A DNA stretch of 61,122 bases from GCA-2861595 sp035525365 (GCA_035525365.1 DATLEK010000126.1:1-61122), one strand, 5' to 3'. Positions 51,951 through 61,067 are shown, counted from the stretch's first letter. The notes: generated from the sequence alone by a model not told the origin. Program-made: numbers and translations.

Positions 51951-52313
51951 TCAGCCCCTACGCGCGAGGAAGCAGGTGTAGTCATGCCAGGACCCTTGAT
52001 CGGGCCGAGCGGCGACAACCCGGGTCAGGACCTCGATGATGGTTCCGAACTCGCGGTGGTCGATCCCTACGAAGATGGCGCAGCCGGCATGGTGCCGACC
52101 CTCGGCTGCCCACCGCTGCACGATTCGCGGGAAGTCGGCGACGTCGAAGGTGATGAAGATGCGACCCTCGTCAGCAGCGATGGCCAGAAGCTCTTCGTCG
52201 CTGGTGCCGTCGAGCTCCCGCTCCTCGTCCGCGGCCCGGACGTCGTGGCCTCTGTCCCGAAGGGCGCCCGCCACGCGACGGCCAGAAATGTGAGCATCGA
52301 GAAAGAGGCGCAC
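51951..52313 (-). CDS. DUF5615 PIN-like toxin
   Basis: 120 residues from GTG. MRLFLDAHISGRRVAGALRD carries the first acidic residue. DEELLAIAADEGRIFITFDV and ADFPRIVQRWAAEGRHHAGC match the DUF5615 (VapC45/Mut7-C-like) fold. Likely RNase toxin paired with the antitoxin directly upstream (6-nt gap). The end lies 27 bp from the MITE-like element. Confidence 0.8.
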   Translation of the reverse strand: MRLFLDAHISGRRVAGALRDRGHDVRAADEERELDGTSDEELLAIAADEGRIFITFDVADFPRIVQRWAAEGRHHAGCAIFVGIDHREFGTIIEVLTRVVAARPDQGSWHDYTCFLARRG

Positions 52314-52319
52314 GGCCTC

Positions 52320-52742
52320 TCAGCTGGTGGCGGCCGGTACGAGGTCGATGAACGGGAAGTCGGTGCGTAGCTGTTCGAGCGACGGCCGGTTACGGTCGAG
52401 CAGCTCGTCGATCTCCTCCCTGAATCGCTCGTAGTAGGCGAGGGCGAGCCGGACGACGGGCTCCGAAAGATCGGTCTCAGAGGCCATCTGCTCCACTGAC
52501 TCGAAGTCCCGATAGGCGTCGACGATCTGCCACACGTCGAGCGCAGTTCCCATGACCCAGGCCCGGCGATCCCAGTCCAGTCCCCGGAAAGCGATGCCGG
52601 GAAATAGGCGAGTCTTCAGTGCCTCGGCGGCCAGAGCCTCGATGACGGACCCCTTGCTCCGTCGTGTACGTCTGGCCTCCTCGCTCACCAGGGCGTCGAC
52701 GTCGGGGGAGAGCCTCAGACTGAACGGCTCGGACTTGCTCAC
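52320..52742 (-). CDS. DUF433-type antitoxin with ribbon-helix-helix N-terminus
   Basis: 140 residues from GTG. The N-terminal SKSEPFSLRLSPDVDALVSE, followed by ARRTRRSKGSVIEALAAEAL, resembles a ribbon-helix-helix. The DUF433-like helix-turn-helix part has DWDRRAWVMGTALDVWQIVD, SVEQMASETDLSEPVVRLAL and YYERFREEIDELLDRNRPSL. It should neutralise the downstream toxin and repress the pair via 52751-52768. Confidence 0.8.
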   Translation of the reverse strand: MSKSEPFSLRLSPDVDALVSEEARRTRRSKGSVIEALAAEALKTRLFPGIAFRGLDWDRRAWVMGTALDVWQIVDAYRDFESVEQMASETDLSEPVVRLALAYYERFREEIDELLDRNRPSLEQLRTDFPFIDLVPAATS

Positions 52743-52750
52743 GCAGGAAA

Positions 52751-52768
52751 TGTAACACGGAGATTACA
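52751..52768 (-). promoter_or_regulatory. Operator candidate of the DUF433/DUF5615 pair
   Basis: TGTAA-8 nt-TTACA inverted repeat, 9 nt upstream of the antitoxin GTG. The reverse complement includes TGTAAT, a possible -10. Confidence 0.4.
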
Positions 52769-52797
52769 ACGTAACCACTTCCGCAGCTTTTGAACTG

Positions 52798-52813
52798 GTG
52801 CATGGTCATGCAC
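52798..52813. promoter_or_regulatory. ARG-box candidate (ArgR operator) of the arginine operon
   Basis: Perfect 7-bp arms GTGCATG-GT-CATGCAC. It resembles the actinobacterial ARG box with ATGCAT-type halves and lies at the -35 position of the argC promoter. argR is in the operon it would control. Confidence 0.5.
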
Positions 52814-52820
52814 GGGTGTG

Positions 52821-52826
52821 TATAGT
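52821..52826 (+). promoter_or_regulatory. argC -10 box
   Basis: TATAGT, 6 nt before the GTG of argC, so transcription should start at or next to the start codon (leaderless). The best -10 match in the window. Confidence 0.6.
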
Positions 52827-52832
52827 GACTGG

Positions 52833-53843
52833 GTGATTCGCGTAGGGATCTTCGGGGCCTCCGGGTATGCGGGCGCGGAGCTACTGCGCTTGTGTGCCGG
52901 CCACCCGGAGTTCGATGTGGTCTTCGCCGCCGCCGCCAGCCAGGCCGGAACGGCGGCGGCCGAGCTGTACCCGAGCCTCGCCGCGGCCTATCCGGATCTC
53001 GTGTTCGCCGATCCCGACCCCGCGGCCGCTGAGGGCTTGGATCTCGTCTTCCTCGCATTGCCCCACGGCGCGTCGCAGCGGATCGTGCCGGACCTGCGCA
53101 AGCGGGTGGGGAAGATCGTGGATCTCGCTGCCGACTTCCGGCTCCGTGACAGGAGTGCCTACCCGCAGTGGTACGGCGAGGAGCACACGGCTCCCGAGCT
53201 GCTCGGCGAGTTCGCCTTCGGCATCCCCGAACTGTTCCGTGACGAGCTGGCCGGCGCCGATCTGATAGCGGCCGCGGGTTGCTACGTCACCGCCGCCGCC
53301 CTGGCTCTCGCCCCCCTCGTGAAAGCCGGTGCCATCGAGACCACGGGCATCGTCGTCGACGCGGCTAGCGGTGTGTCCGGCGCCGGCCGGAACTTGTCGC
53401 CAGTCACCCACTACGGATCGGCCAACGAGGACTTCCGGGCCTACGGGCTGATCAATCATCGCCACACGCCGGAGATGGAACAGGCCATCGGCGCGCAGCT
53501 CCTCTTCACGCCCCATCTGGCTCCCATGACCCGAGGGATCCTGGCCACCTGCTACGCCCGCCCCACCGATGGCGCCGGCGATCCCCTCGAGTTCCTGAAG
53601 GACTTCTACAAGGACGAAACCTTCGTCCTTGTAGGCGACGAGCCCCCTTCGACCAAGGCCACCGCCGGCTCCAACTGCGCCCACCTCACCGCCCGCTACG
53701 ACGAGCGGACCGGGTGGACGGTCGTCCTCTCCGCCCTCGACAACCTGGTCAAGGGCGCCGCCGGCCAGGCCGTGCAGTGCGCCAACCTCGCCCTCGGCCT
53801 TGCCGAGGCCGCCGGTCTCCCCACCATCGGCCTCCACCCATGA
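52833..53843 (+). CDS. argC: N-acetyl-gamma-glutamyl-phosphate reductase
   Basis: 336 residues from GTG. Third step of arginine synthesis. NADP site RVGIFGASGYAGAELLRLCA, catalytic Cys in LIAAAGCYVTAAALAL (near residue 150), and the HRHTPEMEQ loop. The tail has VLSALDNLVKGAAGQAVQCA. First gene of argCJBDFRGH; overlaps argJ by 4 nt. Confidence 0.96.
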   Translation: MIRVGIFGASGYAGAELLRLCAGHPEFDVVFAAAASQAGTAAAELYPSLAAAYPDLVFADPDPAAAEGLDLVFLALPHGASQRIVPDLRKRVGKIVDLAADFRLRDRSAYPQWYGEEHTAPELLGEFAFGIPELFRDELAGADLIAAAGCYVTAAALALAPLVKAGAIETTGIVVDAASGVSGAGRNLSPVTHYGSANEDFRAYGLINHRHTPEMEQAIGAQLLFTPHLAPMTRGILATCYARPTDGAGDPLEFLKDFYKDETFVLVGDEPPSTKATAGSNCAHLTARYDERTGWTVVLSALDNLVKGAAGQAVQCANLALGLAEAAGLPTIGLHP

Positions 53844-55009
53844 GCGTCACCGCCGCCGTCGGCTTCGTGGCCAATGGTGTCGCGTGTGGGATCAAGGCCT
53901 CGAGCGATCTCGATCTTGCTCTCGTGGCGACAGAGGACGGACGCCCCGTCACGGCCGCCGCCGTCTTCACCTCCAACCTGGCCGCCGCCCCCCCCGTCCA
54001 ACTCAGCCGAGACCACCTCGACGCCACCGCCGGCCGGGCCGCCGCCGTCATCGTCAACAGTGGGAACGCCAACGCGGCCACTGGCGCGACCGGAAGAGCG
54101 CACGCCGAACGCATGGCCGCTCTCGTGGCGGAGGGCCTCGGTTGCGCCACCGACGAGGTTCTGGTCTGCTCCACCGGCCTGATCGGCATCCCCCTGCCCA
54201 TCGAAGCGGTGGAGTCCGGTGTCCCCGCGCTCCTGGCCAGCGCCGGCAACAGGTCGGAGCAGGACGACGCCGCCGCCCACGCCATCCTCACCACTGACAC
54301 CAAGGCCAAGCGGGTGCTGTTCGAGGAGGACGGCTTCACCATCGGGGGCATGGCCAAAGGCGCGGCCATGCTGGCGCCCAACATGGCGACCATGCTCGCC
54401 GTGCTGACCACCGACGCCGAGCTCGACCATCCCACGCTGCAGAAAGCGTTGCAGGCGGCCGTTAACTCCTCCTTCAACGCCATGATCGTGGACGGCTGTA
54501 CCTCCACCAACGACACCGTGATCATTCTGGCCAGTGGCAGGAGGGGCCCGGTCGACCAGGCCGCCTTCGCCGAGACCCTGGCCCGGGCCTGCGGCAGCCT
54601 GTCCCACCAGATGGCCGCCGACGCCGAGGGGGCCACCAAGCTGGCCCGCATCCGGGTCGTGGGTGCGGTCACTGACGCCGACGCTGAGGCCGCGGCCCGC
54701 AAAGTGGCCCAGAGCCAACTGGTCCAGTGCTCCCTCTACGGCGAGGACCCCTACTGGGGCCGCGTCGTCAGCGAGCTCGGATCCTCGGGAGCCGCTTTCG
54801 ACCAGGACCGCGTCTCCGTCTCCTACGGCGGCGTCGTCGTCTGCCGCGACGGAGTGGCCTGCGACCACGACCAGGCCGCGGTCGCCTCCCATATGGCGGG
54901 CCGGGACATAGCCGTGAGCGCCGACCTCGGCCTCGGACCGGGCCAGGCCGCCATCGTCTTCACCGACCTCGGCCCCGGCTACATCGCCGAGAACATGACC
55001 ACCTCGTGA
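53840..55009 (+). CDS. argJ: Glutamate N-acetyltransferase / amino-acid acetyltransferase (ornithine acetyltransferase)
   Basis: 389 residues. Recycles the acetyl group from acetylornithine to glutamate. Autoproteolysis site in KGAAMLAPNMATMLAVLTTD: cleavage between Ala and the nucleophile Thr (about residue 184) yields two chains. Early motif AAAVIVNSGNANAATG; C-terminal segment SQLVQCSLYGEDPYWGRVVS. Presence of argJ means the cyclic acetyl pathway. Confidence 0.96.
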   Translation: MSVTAAVGFVANGVACGIKASSDLDLALVATEDGRPVTAAAVFTSNLAAAPPVQLSRDHLDATAGRAAAVIVNSGNANAATGATGRAHAERMAALVAEGLGCATDEVLVCSTGLIGIPLPIEAVESGVPALLASAGNRSEQDDAAAHAILTTDTKAKRVLFEEDGFTIGGMAKGAAMLAPNMATMLAVLTTDAELDHPTLQKALQAAVNSSFNAMIVDGCTSTNDTVIILASGRRGPVDQAAFAETLARACGSLSHQMAADAEGATKLARIRVVGAVTDADAEAAARKVAQSQLVQCSLYGEDPYWGRVVSELGSSGAAFDQDRVSVSYGGVVVCRDGVACDHDQAAVASHMAGRDIAVSADLGLGPGQAAIVFTDLGPGYIAENMTTS

Positions 55010-55019
55010 GCGGCCAGCG

Positions 55020-55874
55020 ATGACGACCACCCCGCACGAGAAGGCGGCCGTCCTGGCCGAATCCCTGCCCTACATCCGCCGGTTCTGGGGCCGCGTCGTC
55101 GTCGTCAAGTACGGCGGTAATGCCATGGGCGACTCGGCCGCGGCGGCCAGCTTCGCCCAGGACGTGGCCATCATGCGCTCTGTCGGCATGCGCCCCGTGG
55201 TGGTCCATGGGGGAGGGCCGCAGATCGGCGACCTCATGGCCCGCCTCGGCAAGGTCCCGGAGTTCCACGAAGGCCTCCGGGTCACCGACGCGGAGACGCT
55301 CGACATCGCCCGCATGGTTCTCGTCGGCAAGGTCAACCGCGACATCGTGTCCAACATCAACGTCCACGGCCCTCTGGCCGTCGGTCTCTCCGGCGAGGAT
55401 GCCGGCCTCATCACCGCGTCGGCCCGGTCCCCCGAGCTGGGCTTCGTGGGCGACGTGGCCGCGGTCAACCCGTCCATAATCGAGCGCCTTCTGATCGAGG
55501 AGCTGATCCCGGTGATCGCGACCATCGGGTCCGACACCGACGGGCAGGCTTACAACATCAACGCCGACACCGCGGCGGGCGCCATAGCCGAGGCACTGGC
55601 GGCCGAGAAGCTCGTGTACCTGACCGACATCGAGGGCCTCCGGGGCGACGTCGACGACCCCGCCACCCTCCTCAGCACGGTGACCACCAGCGACCTGGAG
55701 GCCATGGTGGCCGACGGCACGGTGGCGGGAGGCATGATCCCCAAGGCCCTCTCGTGTGTCCGGGCCGTCCGCAACGGCGTGGGCCACGCCCACATCCTCG
55801 ACGGCCGGGCCGAGCACGCCCTGCTTTTGGAGATCTTCACCCGCGAAGGGATCGGCACCATGGTAGAGGCGTGA
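55020..55874 (+). CDS. argB: Acetylglutamate kinase
   Basis: 284 residues. Phosphorylates N-acetylglutamate. VVVKYGGNAMGDSAAAASFA, the substrate loop VVVHGGGPQIGDLMARLGKV, and the Asp/Lys region EKLVYLTDIEGLRGDVDDPA with GGMIPKALSCVRAVRNGVGH. The N-terminal helix (AAVLAESLPYIRRFWGR) is typical of the arginine-inhibitable form. Start lies 10 nt after argJ. Confidence 0.96.
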   Translation: MTTTPHEKAAVLAESLPYIRRFWGRVVVVKYGGNAMGDSAAAASFAQDVAIMRSVGMRPVVVHGGGPQIGDLMARLGKVPEFHEGLRVTDAETLDIARMVLVGKVNRDIVSNINVHGPLAVGLSGEDAGLITASARSPELGFVGDVAAVNPSIIERLLIEELIPVIATIGSDTDGQAYNINADTAAGAIAEALAAEKLVYLTDIEGLRGDVDDPATLLSTVTTSDLEAMVADGTVAGGMIPKALSCVRAVRNGVGHAHILDGRAEHALLLEIFTREGIGTMVEA

Positions 55875-57034
55875 TGGCGGCGCTCAGCGAATACCTCATG
55901 CCGACGTACCCGGACCCGCCCGTCACCTTCGTCAGAGGGGAGGGAACCATCCTCTGGGACGACCAGGGCCGGCGCTACCTCGACTTTCTCAGCGGCCTCG
56001 GCGTGACCTCGCTCGGCCACGCCCACCCGGCCGTGACTGAGGCGCTGGCACAACAGGCCGCCACCCTCCTCCACGTCTCCAACCTCTACGGCACCACCAT
56101 CGCCCCCGAAGTGGCCGCCACTCTCAACCGCCTGGTGGGGGGCGGTACAAATGGGAAGGTGTTCTTCTGCAACTCGGGGGCGGAGGCCAACGAGTGCGCC
56201 TTCAAGCTGGCCCGCAAGTGGGCCGGCCGCGGCCGCCACGTGGTGGTGAGCGCCTACGGCTCGTTCCACGGCCGCACCCTCGCCACCCTCCACGCCACCG
56301 GCCAGCCGGAGAAGCACGAGCCCTACCAGCCCCTCCCCGAGGGATTCCGCCACGTGTCCTGGTGCGACATCGCCGCCCTGCAAGCAGCCCTCACCCCCGA
56401 GGTGGGCGCAGTGCTCATGGAGCCGGTTCTCGGCGAAGGCGGCGTTTGGCCCGGAACCAGGGAGTTCTTCACCTTCGCCCGCCGGCTCTGCGACGAGCGG
56501 GGGGTCCTGCTCATTCTCGACGAGGTGCAGACCGGCCTCGGCCGCACCGGCCGGTGGTTCGGGTTCCAGCACTTCGGCATCGAGCCCGACGTCGTGACCA
56601 TGGCCAAGTCGCTCGGCAACGGGGTCCCCATCGGCGCCTGCTGGGCCAGAGCCGAGGTGGCCGACGCCTTCGAGCCCGGCGACCACGCCACCACTTTCGG
56701 AGGCCAGCCCTTGGCCGCCGCCGCCGCCCGCGCCGTGCTGAAGACCATGGAGGACGAAAACGTTCCCGCCAGAGCCGCGGCCGCCGGCGAGCGCCTGGCC
56801 AAAGCCCTGTCCGCACTACCGGGCGTGATCGAAGTGCGGGGCCTTGGCCTGCTCCTCGGCGTCGAGCTGGCCCCCGGTAACAGCGCCAAGGAAACGGCCG
56901 CCCGGGCCCTCGACAACGGGCTCGTCGTAAACCCGGTCACCTTGACCGCTCTCCGGCTGGCCCCGCCCCTGCTCGTCACCGACGACGAGATCGACCAGGC
57001 CGTCGACATCCTCTCGCGGATAGTCACGCCGTGA
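55874..57034 (+). CDS. argD: Acetylornithine aminotransferase
   Basis: 386 residues from ATG (GTG at 55871 is also possible). PLP enzyme. FFCNSGAEANECAFKLARKW, VVVSAYGSFHGRTLATLHAT, LLILDEVQTGLGRTGRWFGF (Asp for the PLP ring), and the Schiff-base Lys in VVTMAKSLGNGVPIGACWA (near residue 240). Overlaps both neighbours by a few bases. Confidence 0.96.
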   Translation: MAALSEYLMPTYPDPPVTFVRGEGTILWDDQGRRYLDFLSGLGVTSLGHAHPAVTEALAQQAATLLHVSNLYGTTIAPEVAATLNRLVGGGTNGKVFFCNSGAEANECAFKLARKWAGRGRHVVVSAYGSFHGRTLATLHATGQPEKHEPYQPLPEGFRHVSWCDIAALQAALTPEVGAVLMEPVLGEGGVWPGTREFFTFARRLCDERGVLLILDEVQTGLGRTGRWFGFQHFGIEPDVVTMAKSLGNGVPIGACWARAEVADAFEPGDHATTFGGQPLAAAAARAVLKTMEDENVPARAAAAGERLAKALSALPGVIEVRGLGLLLGVELAPGNSAKETAARALDNGLVVNPVTLTALRLAPPLLVTDDEIDQAVDILSRIVTP

Positions 57035-57930
57035 CCGTTCGCCACTTCCTCGAGGTCGACGACCTCACTGCGGCCGAACTGACCAAGGTCCTCGACCTGG
57101 CCGAGCAGCCCGACCCGCCGCAGGTGCTGGCCGGCAAGGGTGTCGCCCTTCTCTTCGAGAAGCCCTCGTTGCGCACCCGTAACGCCACCGAGATGGCCGT
57201 CGTCCAGCTCGGTGGCCACCCCGTGTCCCTGCGGGCCGAGGAGGTCGACGTCGACGTCCGCGAACCGGCAGCCGATGCCGCCCGCGTCCTCAGCCGCTAT
57301 CACGCCGTCATCGGCGCCAGGGTCTTCGAGCACGCCAAGCTCGAGCGGATGGCCCAGGGCTCGTCGGTGCCGGTGGTGAACCTTCTGTCAGGCGACGCCC
57401 ACCCGTGCCAGGCCCTGGCCGACCTGCTCACCCTGCGCCAGCACTGGGGCGCCCTCGCCGGCCGTTGCGTCGCCTGGATCGGCGACGGGAACAACGTGTG
57501 CCGCTCCCTCGTTTTCGCCGCCGCCATGTCAGGCGTCACGATCAGGGTGGCCACGCCGGAAGGTTTCGCCCTCCCCGACGCCGTGGTGGTCCGGGCCCGG
57601 GAACTGGGAGGCGACGTTCACATCACCACCCGGCCCGAAGAGGGCGCCGAAGGAGCCGATGCCATCGCCACCGACGTGTGGGCCTCCATGGGGCAGGAGG
57701 CCGAGGCCCAGCAGCGGAAGCAGGCCTTCGCCGGCTTCGGCGTGGACGAAGCCCTCATGGCCCGGGCGGCACCCGAGGCCGTCTTCCTGCACTGCCTCCC
57801 GGCCCACCGGGGCGACGAGGTCAGCGCCGGCGTCATCGACGGCCCTCGGAGCGTGGTGTGGCAGCAGGCGGAGAACCGCATGCACGCCATGCGTGGCCTC
57901 CTCCTCTTCCTGATGGAGCACACGACGTGA
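57031..57930 (+). CDS. argF: Ornithine carbamoyltransferase
   Basis: 299 residues from GTG. Makes citrulline from ornithine and carbamoyl phosphate. The carbamoyl-phosphate loop reads FEKPSLRTRNATEMAVVQLG, with K-P-S-L-R-T-R where many enzymes have KxSTRTR. HPCQALADLLTLRQHWG, WIGDGNNVCRSLVFAAAMSG and the ornithine loop FLHCLPAHRGDEVSAGVI are intact. Overlaps argR by 4 nt. Confidence 0.95.
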   Translation: MTVRHFLEVDDLTAAELTKVLDLAEQPDPPQVLAGKGVALLFEKPSLRTRNATEMAVVQLGGHPVSLRAEEVDVDVREPAADAARVLSRYHAVIGARVFEHAKLERMAQGSSVPVVNLLSGDAHPCQALADLLTLRQHWGALAGRCVAWIGDGNNVCRSLVFAAAMSGVTIRVATPEGFALPDAVVVRARELGGDVHITTRPEEGAEGADAIATDVWASMGQEAEAQQRKQAFAGFGVDEALMARAAPEAVFLHCLPAHRGDEVSAGVIDGPRSVVWQQAENRMHAMRGLLLFLMEHTT

Positions 57931-58406
57931 CCGCAACCGCCCGGGTGTCCAAGACCCAACGCCAGCACCGCATCGCCAAGCTGCTCGAGGAGCAGGCTGT
58001 CTCCAGCCAGCCCGAGCTGGTCCGCCTGCTGGCCGCCGGCGGCGTCAACGCCACCCAGGCCACGGTGTCAAGGGACCTCGAGGATCTGGGCGCAGTGAAG
58101 GTGCGGGTGCCCGGGGGCGAGACCGTCTACGCCATACCGGAAATGGCCCGCGACAGGGTCGCTCCCGAGGACCACCTCAAGCGGGTGCTGGGGGACTGGG
58201 TCGTGGAGGTGGCGGCGTCGGGGAACCTGGTGGTCCTGCGCACGCCGCCGGGATCCGCCCATGTGGTCGGCTCCGCCCTCGACCGGGCCGGTCTCCCCGA
58301 GATCCTCGGTACGGTGGCCGGCGACGACACAGTCCTGGTGGTGGCCTCGGCCGACATCGGCGGCACGAAGCTTGCAAAGCGCCTGTCGTCCCTGGCCGGC
58401 CTGTGA
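57927..58406 (+). CDS. argR: Arginine repressor
   Basis: 159 residues from GTG. N-terminal winged helix: KTQRQHRIAKLLEEQAVSSQ and NATQATVSRDLEDLGAVKVR. C-terminal oligomerisation/arginine domain with the GTVAGDDTVLVVASADIGGT segment. A hexamer with arginine should bind the ARG box upstream of argC. Its place between argF and argG is typical of actinobacteria. Confidence 0.95.
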   Translation: MTATARVSKTQRQHRIAKLLEEQAVSSQPELVRLLAAGGVNATQATVSRDLEDLGAVKVRVPGGETVYAIPEMARDRVAPEDHLKRVLGDWVVEVAASGNLVVLRTPPGSAHVVGSALDRAGLPEILGTVAGDDTVLVVASADIGGTKLAKRLSSLAGL

Positions 58407-58425
58407 ACGAGGAAAGGCGATTTTG

Positions 58426-59697
58426 GTGACCAAGAGAGTGGTTCTGGCCTACAGCGGGGGACTCGACACCTCCGTGGCCGTGCGCTGGCTGGCCGAGGAG
58501 ACAGGGATGGAGGTCATCGCCCTCGCCGCCGACGTGGGCCAGGGCGGCGACTTCGAGGAGGTCCGCCAGCGGGCCTTCGCCGCCGGCGCGGTGGAGGCCA
58601 TCGTGGTCGACTGCAAGGAGGAGTACGCCAACGACTTCGTGGCGCCCGCCCTCAAAGCCAACGCCAAGTACGAGGGCAAGTACCCCCTCGTCTCCTCCCT
58701 GTCGCGCCCCGTCATCGTCAAGCACATGGTGGCCGCCGCCCGCGAGCATGGCGCCACCGCGGTCGCCCACGGTTGTACGGGAAAAGGCAACGACCAGGTC
58801 CGCTTCGAGGTCTCCACCCGCGCCCTGGCCCCCGACCTCGAGTGCGTGGCGCCGGTGCGGGACTGGGGCATGACCCGCGACGAGTGCATCGACTACGCTG
58901 AGCGCTTCGAGATCCCCGTCACCGTCACCAAGAAGAGCCCGTACTCGATCGACCAGAACCTGTGGGGCCGGGCCATCGAGTGCGGCATCCTCGAAGACCC
59001 CTGGGCCCAGCCGCCCGAGGAGGTCTACGAGCTGACCACCCCCACCGCCGTCGAGCCCGCCGAGCTCACCATCGCCTTCGACCAGGGGATCCCCAAGAGC
59101 ATCGACGGCCGGGCCATGCCTCTCCACCATCTCATCGACGAGGTCAGCCGCGTCGTCGGCTCCTACGGCTGGGGCCGCATCGACATGATCGAGAACCGCC
59201 GGGTCGGGATCAAGAGCCGTGAGGTCTACGAATGTCCGGGGGCGCTGGCCCTCCTGATGGCCCATGCCGACCTGGAGGACCTCACCCTCGAGCGCGACCT
59301 CGCCCACGAGAAGGCCCGCATGGAGCCCCGCTACGCCGAGCTGGTCTACGACGGGCTCTGGTTCTCCCCCCTCAAGCAGGCGTTCGATGCCTTTGTCGAC
59401 GAGAGCCAGCGCTTCGTCACCGGCGAGGTGCGCCTGCGCTGCGAGGTGCCGGGCCGTTGCATCGTGGCCGGCCGGCGCAGCGAGGTGGGCCTCTACGACT
59501 ACGGCCTGGCCACCTACGAGGCGGCCGACCGCTTCCGCCACTCCGACGCCGAGGGCTTCGTCCGCCTCTGGGGCCTCGGCGTGGAGACCTGGGCCGCCCG
59601 CCAGGCCATGCCAACCACGGCACCGGGCGGGGATGGGGCCCCCGCCTCGGGGAGGAGGGCGGGGTTGGGGCCCCCGCCCGGGGAAACAACACAGTGA
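58426..59697 (+). CDS. argG: Argininosuccinate synthase with GC-rich C-terminal extension
   Basis: 423 residues from GTG (TTG at 58423 is possible); GAGGAAAGG upstream. Ligates citrulline and aspartate. P-loop VVLAYSGGLDTSVAVRWLAE, HGCTGKGNDQVRFEVS, VTVTKKSPYSIDQNLWGRAI, and GIKSREVYECPGALALLMA. Relatives end about residue 395-400 (WGLGVETWAARQ). The last 25 or so residues here are Gly/Pro/Arg rich and encoded by the duplicated hairpin at 59625-59685. Overlaps argH by 4 nt. Confidence 0.95.
   Translation: MTKRVVLAYSGGLDTSVAVRWLAEETGMEVIALAADVGQGGDFEEVRQRAFAAGAVEAIVVDCKEEYANDFVAPALKANAKYEGKYPLVSSLSRPVIVKHMVAAAREHGATAVAHGCTGKGNDQVRFEVSTRALAPDLECVAPVRDWGMTRDECIDYAERFEIPVTVTKKSPYSIDQNLWGRAIECGILEDPWAQPPEEVYELTTPTAVEPAELTIAFDQGIPKSIDGRAMPLHHLIDEVSRVVGSYGWGRIDMIENRRVGIKSREVYECPGALALLMAHADLEDLTLERDLAHEKARMEPRYAELVYDGLWFSPLKQAFDAFVDESQRFVTGEVRLRCEVPGRCIVAGRRSEVGLYDYGLATYEAADRFRHSDAEGFVRLWGLGVETWAARQAMPTTAPGGDGAPASGRRAGLGPPPGETTQ
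59625..59685. repeat. Tandem GC-rich hairpin repeat at the argG end
   Basis: Two copies (59625-59653 and 59657-59685) of a 29-nt unit; the first 21 nt differ at one base. Each can fold as GGCGGGG/CCCCGCC. It encodes the argG C-terminal extension just before the argH start, so it may modulate argG-argH expression. Confidence 0.6.
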
Positions 59698-61067
59698 CTC
59701 TCTGGCAGGGGCGGATACAGGGGGAGCCGGCGCCGGAGCTGATGGCCTTCACCGTGAGCCTCTCGGTCGACCGCCGGTTGGCCACCGACGATCTCGCCGG
59801 CTGCCGGGCCCATGTCCACGGCCTCGAACGGAGCAGGATCATTCCGGCCGACGAGGCCAAGGTCCTCGTGGGTGCCCTCGACCGGGTGGCCCATGAGCTG
59901 AGCGAGGGCAGCTTCGCCTTCCGCCCCGGAGACGAGGACGTGCACACCGCCATAGAGCGCCGGGTCACCGAGATCGCCGGCAGCGTGGGCGCCAAGCTCC
60001 ACACCGGCCGCAGCCGTAACGACCAGGTGGTCACCGCCCTGCGCCTCTACACCAAGCGCGAGCTGCGCAGCATCGCCCGGGCCGTACTCGCCCTCCAGCA
60101 GGTCCTGCTCGACCGGGCCGAGGCGGCCGGCGACGTCTACCTACCCGGCTACACCCACCTCCAGCGGGCCCAGCCGGTTCTTTTGTCCCACCACCTCCTC
60201 GCCCATGGCTGGGCCCTGGCCCGCGACGTCGACCGCCTGCGGGCCACCATCGCCCGCCTCGATGTCTGCCCGCTGGGCGCCGGCGCCCTGGCCGGATCGT
60301 CCCTGGCCCTCGACCCCGACGGCGTGGCAGCCGACCTCGGCTTCGCCCGCCGCTTCGAGAACTCCCTCGACGCCGTGTCCGACCGCGACTTCGTGGCCGA
60401 GGCCCTGTTCGACCTCGCCCTCCTCGGCGTGCACCTCTCCCGCCTGGGGGAGGAGATCGTGCTGTGGTCCACCGAGGAGTTCGGCTTCCTCCATCTCGAC
60501 GACGCCTGGGCCACCGGCAGCTCGATGCTGCCCCAGAAGAAGAACCCCGACGTGGCCGAGCTGGCCCGGGGGAAATCGGGACGACTCATCGGGCACCTCA
60601 CAGGTTTCCTGGCCACCCTCAAGTCCCTGCCCCTGGCCTACAACCGCGACCTCCAGGAGGACAAGCGGCCGCTCTTCGACGCCTTCGACACCGTCGGCGC
60701 CTGCCTGGAGCTGGCCGCCGTCGTCGTCGCGGGCGCGACCCTCCGCGCCGACCGGATCGCCGAGCGGCTCGCCGAGGGCTTCCTCGACGCGACGACCTTG
60801 ATGGAGCACCTGATCCGCCAGGGGGTCCCCCAGCGCACCGCGCACGAGGTCATCGGCCACCTCGTCGGCCTCTGCGAGCGCCGGGGCTGCCGCCGCCTGT
60901 CCGACCTCCCCGACGACGAGTTCGCCCGGGCCCACCACGCCCTCGGCCCGGGCACCAAGGACGTCCTGGGGGTCGCCAACGCCGTCAAGGCGTTCCGGTC
61001 GTATGGCTCGACGGCACCGGCGGAGGTGGAAAAGCAGTTGGGGATCTGGAAGAAAAGCTTGAGCTGA
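59694..61067 (+). CDS. argH: Argininosuccinate lyase
   Basis: 457 residues from GTG. Cleaves argininosuccinate to arginine and fumarate. Fumarase-superfamily regions: VGAKLHTGRSRNDQVVTALR, PGYTHLQRAQPVLLSHHLLA, and the signature GSSMLPQKKNPDVAELARGK (near residue 277). Also LDATTLMEHLIRQGVPQRTA. It starts about 15 residues shorter than some relatives (LWQGRIQG versus LWGGRF). End of the operon. Confidence 0.96.
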   Translation: MTLWQGRIQGEPAPELMAFTVSLSVDRRLATDDLAGCRAHVHGLERSRIIPADEAKVLVGALDRVAHELSEGSFAFRPGDEDVHTAIERRVTEIAGSVGAKLHTGRSRNDQVVTALRLYTKRELRSIARAVLALQQVLLDRAEAAGDVYLPGYTHLQRAQPVLLSHHLLAHGWALARDVDRLRATIARLDVCPLGAGALAGSSLALDPDGVAADLGFARRFENSLDAVSDRDFVAEALFDLALLGVHLSRLGEEIVLWSTEEFGFLHLDDAWATGSSMLPQKKNPDVAELARGKSGRLIGHLTGFLATLKSLPLAYNRDLQEDKRPLFDAFDTVGACLELAAVVVAGATLRADRIAERLAEGFLDATTLMEHLIRQGVPQRTAHEVIGHLVGLCERRGCRRLSDLPDDEFARAHHALGPGTKDVLGVANAVKAFRSYGSTAPAEVEKQLGIWKKSLS

